Made by a program: the position numbers and the translations under genes | Notes under the pieces: model-generated | Told to the model about the DNA's origin: nothing | Database searches by the model: none | The model's input: only the letters and a program-made list of their open reading frames with translations | Shown here: piece after piece, positions 5,839 through 8,465 of the stretch | Position numbering within the stretch: position 1 is the first letter of the stretch | Layout: each line of letters begins with the position of its first letter | NCBI GenBank assembly: GCA_030043545.1 | Contig: JASHXM010000053.1 | Coordinates: 1 to 8,465 of the forward strand | Reading direction: 5' to 3' | DNA: 8,465 nt | DNA from: Thermoplasmata archaeon | GTDB taxonomy: Archaea; Thermoplasmatota; Thermoplasmata; Lutacidiplasmatales; UBA184

Positions 5839-5876
5839 CCGGCGCCGGGCGGGACTCCCGGGGGACCGTCCCCGGG
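5839..5876. terminator. GC-rich palindromes between convergent dph2 and pdxT
   Basis: The 45 bp between the two stops hold CCGGCGCCGG (5839-5848), a perfect 10-bp palindrome, and a stem CCCGGGG (5857-5863) / CCCCGGG (5870-5876) around GACCGT. Either strand would form stable RNA hairpins at the 3' ends. There is no T-tract, which archaeal RNA polymerase normally uses to terminate, so the role may be 3'-end protection or blocking of read-through. The function is inferred from position. Confidence 0.45.
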
Positions 5877-5883
5877 TCCGGCG

Positions 5884-6477
5884 TCAGCCGGGGCCGACCG
5901 TCTCGGTGAGGAACTTACGGTGCAGCCGCAGGTCGTCCGACAGTTCCGGATGGAACGCGAGCCCCCAGACCCGGCGTTCCCGAACCCCGACGATCTCCTC
6001 CCCCCGCCACGCGAACGGGGTCGCCGCGGGGCCGACGGAGAGGATCCTCGGCGCTCGGATGAACACCCCCGGGAACGGCCCGCCGTCGAGGCCGTCGACC
6101 CGGATCGGCTCTTCGAACGACTCGGTCTGGGCGCCGTAATCGTTCCGGCGCACGACGACGTCCAGGACGCCGAGCGTCGGGGGGTCGCGCCCGGACCGCG
6201 CGCGCTCCAAGCGCTGGGCGAGGAGGATCAGCCCGGCGCAGGTGCCGAGGACGGGGAGGCCCTCCCGGATGCGCGTTCCGAGCGGCTCCCAGAGGCCGGA
6301 GTCGTGGAGCAGACGGGCGATCGTCGTCGATTCCCCGCCGGGCAGGAACAACGCCCGAACCTGGGCGAGGTCCGCCGGTCGTCGGACCGGAACGACCCGC
6401 CGGGCCCCCGCGCCGGCCTCGACGGCCTTGAGGTGCTCCGGGACGTCGCCCTGGAGCGCCAGCACCCCGACGCTCAT
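5884..6477 (-). CDS. pdxT: Pyridoxal 5'-phosphate synthase glutaminase subunit PdxT
   Basis: A 197-residue class I glutamine amidotransferase that releases ammonia from glutamine and channels it to the PdxS synthase, giving PLP. The catalytic triad is complete: Cys80 in GTCAGL, and His176 with Glu178 in FHPELSDD. Other PdxT signatures are the start VGVLALQGDVPEH, the oxyanion loop LPGGEST (47-51) and FIRAPRI (139-145). The usual RNxxGRQxxSF motif reads RRNDYGAQTESFEE, so the normally conserved Arg is Ala116. The start is the ATG at 6477, whose bases overlap the HMG-CoA reductase stop (ATGA). The open frame continues far upstream only because it is a shadow of the reductase gene. Little Shine-Dalgarno is visible, so initiation probably depends on coupling. 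pdxS is not in the window. Confidence 0.95.
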   Translation of the reverse strand: MSVGVLALQGDVPEHLKAVEAGAGARRVVPVRRPADLAQVRALFLPGGESTTIARLLHDSGLWEPLGTRIREGLPVLGTCAGLILLAQRLERARSGRDPPTLGVLDVVVRRNDYGAQTESFEEPIRVDGLDGGPFPGVFIRAPRILSVGPAATPFAWRGEEIVGVRERRVWGLAFHPELSDDLRLHRKFLTETVGPG

Positions 6478-7778
6478 CCCGGCGCGCGCCGCAGCTCGTC
6501 GAGCACCGCCTTCGCGCGATCGAAGCGGATCTGGTGGTCGGCGATCAGCCGGGCGACGACCCGGTCGACCTCGTCCGGGCGGGCCCCCGCGCTCACCGCC
6601 AGGCTCCGAGCCGCGAGCTCCATGTGGCCCCGCTGGATCCCCTCGGTCGCGAGCGCGCGAAGCGCCGCGAAGTTCTGCGCGAGTCCGACGGCCGCGAGCA
6701 CCTCGCCCAGTTCCCGGGCTGTTTTGATCCCGAGGAGTCGGACGTTCGCCTTCGCCGTCGGATGGACAGCGGTCGCGCCGCCGATCAGCCCGACCGCGAC
6801 CGGGATTTCGATCGACCCGACCAGGTTGCCGTCGCGGTCCTTCTCGTACGTGGTGAGAGGACGGACGACGGCCCCGTCGTCCGAGGCGAGCCAGGCGGCG
6901 TAGGAGTGCGCCCCGCTCTCGATCGCCCGGAAGTCGTTGCCCGTGGCGAGCACGACCGCGGAGACGCCGTTCATGATCCCCTTGTTGTGCGTCGCGCACC
7001 GGAACGGGTCGGCCGCGGCGAACGCGTACGCGTCCAAGATCGCCTCGACGACCTGGCTCCCGGGCATCGAGTCGGTGGCGAGCAGGTCGGCGCGGAACGT
7101 CGCGTGGGCCCGGGCGAGCCGGTGGACCGCGAGGTTGGAGATGATCCGGAGCACCGCCCGGCCGCCGGCGAGCCGGGCGACCTCCGGGGCGAGCGCTTCG
7201 ACCATCGTGTTGACCGCGTTCATCCCGCCCGCGTCCCGGGCGTCGACGAGGAGATGGACGACGAGCATCGTCCCGCGGGGCGACGGAACGATCCGGACCT
7301 CCAGCTGGCGCGCACCGCCGCCGAACTTCACGAGCACCGGGTCCTTCGCGTTCGCGGCCTCGAGGAGCGCCTCGGTCCGGTCGAGGATCCGGTGGCGGGC
7401 CGCGGCCGGGTCCGGCACGTCGAGGAGCTGGATCTGGCCGATCATCACCGGAGGCGTCGACTGGGCGGTGAAGCCCCCCGCCGCCCGGGCGACCTTCGCC
7501 GCGTTCGATGCCGCGGCGACGACGCTCGGCTCCTCGATCGCCATCGGGACGAGCCGGTCCTGCCCGTTGATCCGGAAGTTCGTCGCGACCCCGAGCGGGA
7601 TCGGCATCACGCCGACGACGTTCTCGATCATCCGATCGACCAGCGCCGGATCGATCCCCGGCGGGAACTCGTACGCGGCGATCTCCTGGGCGGTCAGGCC
7701 CGCCCACTCCTGCACGAACGCGCGTCGTTCGGAGATCGATCGCCGGTAGAACCCCGGGACCTCCGACGAGCCGGTCAC
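6474..7778 (-). CDS. hmgA: Class II hydroxymethylglutaryl-CoA reductase
   Basis: A 434-residue soluble HMG-CoA reductase that reduces HMG-CoA to mevalonate, the precursor of the isoprenoid chains of archaeal lipids. The class II (Pseudomonas mevalonii-like) type is indicated by ENVVGVMPIPLGVATNF, EEPSVVAA (Glu83), RDAGGMNAVNTM, ATHNKGIMNGVSAVVLATGND (Lys266, Asp282), ESGAHSYA and the C-terminal flap GIQRGHMELAAR (His385). Glu, Lys, Asp and His correspond to the catalytic residues of that enzyme. There is no membrane segment, unlike eukaryotic class I. The cofactor loop reads GGGARQLE; the position I equate with the NAD-ribose-binding Asp of P. mevalonii is Gln158, so NADPH use is possible. 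The start is the GTG at 7778, six bases after GGAGGG and overlapping the grpE stop as GTGA. Archaeoglobales and Thermoplasmatales are the archaeal groups known for class II enzymes, usually explained by transfer from bacteria. Confidence 0.96.
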   Translation of the reverse strand: MTGSSEVPGFYRRSISERRAFVQEWAGLTAQEIAAYEFPPGIDPALVDRMIENVVGVMPIPLGVATNFRINGQDRLVPMAIEEPSVVAAASNAAKVARAAGGFTAQSTPPVMIGQIQLLDVPDPAAARHRILDRTEALLEAANAKDPVLVKFGGGARQLEVRIVPSPRGTMLVVHLLVDARDAGGMNAVNTMVEALAPEVARLAGGRAVLRIISNLAVHRLARAHATFRADLLATDSMPGSQVVEAILDAYAFAAADPFRCATHNKGIMNGVSAVVLATGNDFRAIESGAHSYAAWLASDDGAVVRPLTTYEKDRDGNLVGSIEIPVAVGLIGGATAVHPTAKANVRLLGIKTARELGEVLAAVGLAQNFAALRALATEGIQRGHMELAARSLAVSAGARPDEVDRVVARLIADHQIRFDRAKAVLDELRRAPG

Positions 7779-8341
7779 GGCTTTCCCTCCGACTCGGCCG
7801 CGGCGGCGCCCGCGTCGGACGAGTCCGCGGGCGGGGCGCGGGCGACCACGACCTTCGCCGGCCGCAGCAGCCCGCCGAAGTAGCGGTACCCCTGCTGGAC
7901 GACCTCCGTCACGGTGCCGACCGGTGCATCGGCCCTCGGGGACGACTCCCCGACGGCCTCGGCCTCCTCGGCGCGGAACTCGGCGCCGACCCGGCTCACC
8001 GGCTGGACCCCCTCGTGCTTCAGGAACGCCCCCCACTCCTTCGCCAACAGGTCGAAGCCGCGTCGGAGCGGATCGCCGGCCGGCAGCCGCTCGGTCGCCG
8101 CTCGCGCGGCCTCGAACGCTTCGAGGATCGGGAGCAGCTCGCGCAGCAGGGCGCCGCGCGTCTGGCGGTTGAGCGACTCCCGGTCCCGCTCCGCGCGGCG
8201 GCGGTAGTTCTCGAAATCCGCGTACAGGTACTTGAACCGGGTCTCCCAATCCTCGGCCGGCTCGGCGGGAACCGGGGCGGCCGTCGACTCGGCCGGAGGC
8301 GTTCCGGGCCCCGACGTTCCGTCCTTCCCCTCGTCGTCCAT
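7775..8341 (-). CDS. grpE: GrpE, nucleotide exchange factor of DnaK
   Basis: A 188-residue GrpE. It is a homodimer that releases ADP from the Hsp70 chaperone DnaK in the cytoplasm. Residues 1-30 are an acidic, Pro/Ala-rich disordered head. The long-helix signature is FKYLYADFENYRRRAERDRE (36-55), followed by LLRELLPILEAFEAAR (65-80), where the usual LPxxDNxxRA has Glu for Asp. The beta-wing is complete: GVQPVSRVGAEF, then TVTEVVQQGYRYFGGLLRPAKVVVAR (143-168). A short Ala/Ser/Glu tail follows. The start is the ATG at 8341, with a TATA-like box about 32 nt upstream and no clear Shine-Dalgarno, suggesting a short leader or leaderless mRNA. It heads the grpE-hmgA-pdxT operon. dnaK and dnaJ, its usual neighbours, are absent downstream, and the 124 bp upstream to the window edge contain no dnaK sequence. 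The DnaK system in archaea is generally regarded as acquired from bacteria. Confidence 0.96.
   Translation of the reverse strand: MDDEGKDGTSGPGTPPAESTAAPVPAEPAEDWETRFKYLYADFENYRRRAERDRESLNRQTRGALLRELLPILEAFEAARAATERLPAGDPLRRGFDLLAKEWGAFLKHEGVQPVSRVGAEFRAEEAEAVGESSPRADAPVGTVTEVVQQGYRYFGGLLRPAKVVVARAPPADSSDAGAAAAESEGKP
7785..7790 (-). promoter_or_regulatory. Shine-Dalgarno GGAGGG deciding the HMG-CoA reductase start
   Basis: GGAGGG on the minus strand lies within the last codons of grpE, six bases before the GTG at 7778. The frame is open further upstream into grpE, but this strong site and the start of conserved sequence fix 7778 as the start. Confidence 0.7.
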
Positions 8342-8366
8342 CGGTCCCCGGTGAGGAGTGGGAGTG

Positions 8367-8385
8367 GCGATATTAGCGCTATCGC
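8367..8385 (-). promoter_or_regulatory. grpE promoter: TATA-like box within an inverted repeat
   Basis: GCGATA (8367-8372) and TATCGC (8380-8385) form a perfect 6-bp inverted repeat with a 7-nt spacer. The minus-strand sequence GCTAATATC inside it is the most AT-rich stretch near the start and is centred about 32 nt before the grpE ATG, where a TATA box for a short-leader transcript would sit. A dyad overlaying the TATA box would suit a heat-shock-type repressor. The dyad and spacing are visible; its role is inference. Confidence 0.5.
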
Positions 8386-8465
8386 CGGGCCCGAACCGAG
8401 CGGGTGACCGCGGCCGGCCGGGCGGCCCGGGGCGCGGTCCGATCCGGGCCGGGAATCGAGATCCC

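Noticed and set aside
5857..5876. Rho-independent terminator of bacterial type
   Set aside because: The stem is convincing but there is no T-tract on either strand, and the genome is archaeal. It is kept only as a convergent hairpin of uncertain function.
6478..7707. N-terminal extension of PdxT giving a 607-residue protein
   Set aside because: The extension is a frame-shifted reading of the HMG-CoA reductase gene. PdxT homology begins exactly at the ATG at 6477.
7779..8249. N-terminal extension of HMG-CoA reductase giving 591 residues
   Set aside because: The extension is a shadow of grpE. A strong GGAGGG precedes the GTG at 7778.
8447..8465. Possible tRNA T-arm at the right edge (GGGA...TCCC with a 7-nt loop)
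   Set aside because: The loop does not match the T-loop consensus on either strand, and no other tRNA arm is visible.

Overview
The window is about 70% G+C and gene-dense, and it looks like an archaeal chromosome. The evidence is a nascent-polypeptide-associated complex (NAC) protein of archaeal type, an archaeal Dph2, a PAC2-family proteasome assembly chaperone and a mevalonate-pathway HMG-CoA reductase. The reductase is the class II (bacterial-like) form and it sits beside grpE. Within archaea that combination recalls Thermoplasmatota, so a high-GC member of that phylum is my best guess, but this is inference. No rRNA, tRNA, CRISPR array, transposon or insertion sequence was recognised.

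Layout: the minus-strand left edge holds the first 12 codons of a probable glycosyltransferase (1-36) and an M20 metallopeptidase/deacylase (81-1169). A 178-bp divergent intergenic region with several inverted repeats follows. The plus strand then carries a PAC2-family protein ending in a proteasome-docking HbYX tail (1348-2127), overlapped by an Ard1/RimI-like N-acetyltransferase (2111-2614). Next come a four-CBS protein fused to a ribosome-hibernation (HPF/RaiA-like) domain (2662-3909), NAC (3926-4333), a Nudix hydrolase (4330-4776) and Dph2 (4801-5838). Convergent to these is a minus-strand operon reading grpE (8341-7775), HMG-CoA reductase (7778-6474), pdxT (6477-5884), with 4-nt stop/start overlaps throughout. 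The 45 bp between the convergent stops contain GC-rich palindromes. The last 80 bases (8386-8465) hold nothing I can identify.

How the genes fit together: the plus-strand block and grpE share a theme of protein birth and quality control. They cover N-terminal acetylation, nascent-chain chaperoning, ribosome hibernation, diphthamide modification of EF2, 20S proteasome assembly and DnaK nucleotide exchange. HMG-CoA reductase and PdxT add isoprenoid-lipid and PLP synthesis. The most interesting item is the CBS-HPF fusion directly upstream of NAC, which suggests a ribosome-silencing factor gated by adenine nucleotides.

Regulation: the probable leading genes of transcription units each have one isolated AT-containing box (CTTAAG, CTAAG, CTTAG, CTAATAT) about 25-40 nt before the start codon. 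These look like degenerate archaeal TATA boxes for leaderless or short-leader mRNAs. Downstream genes lack the box and instead overlap their upstream neighbour or have a Shine-Dalgarno sequence.
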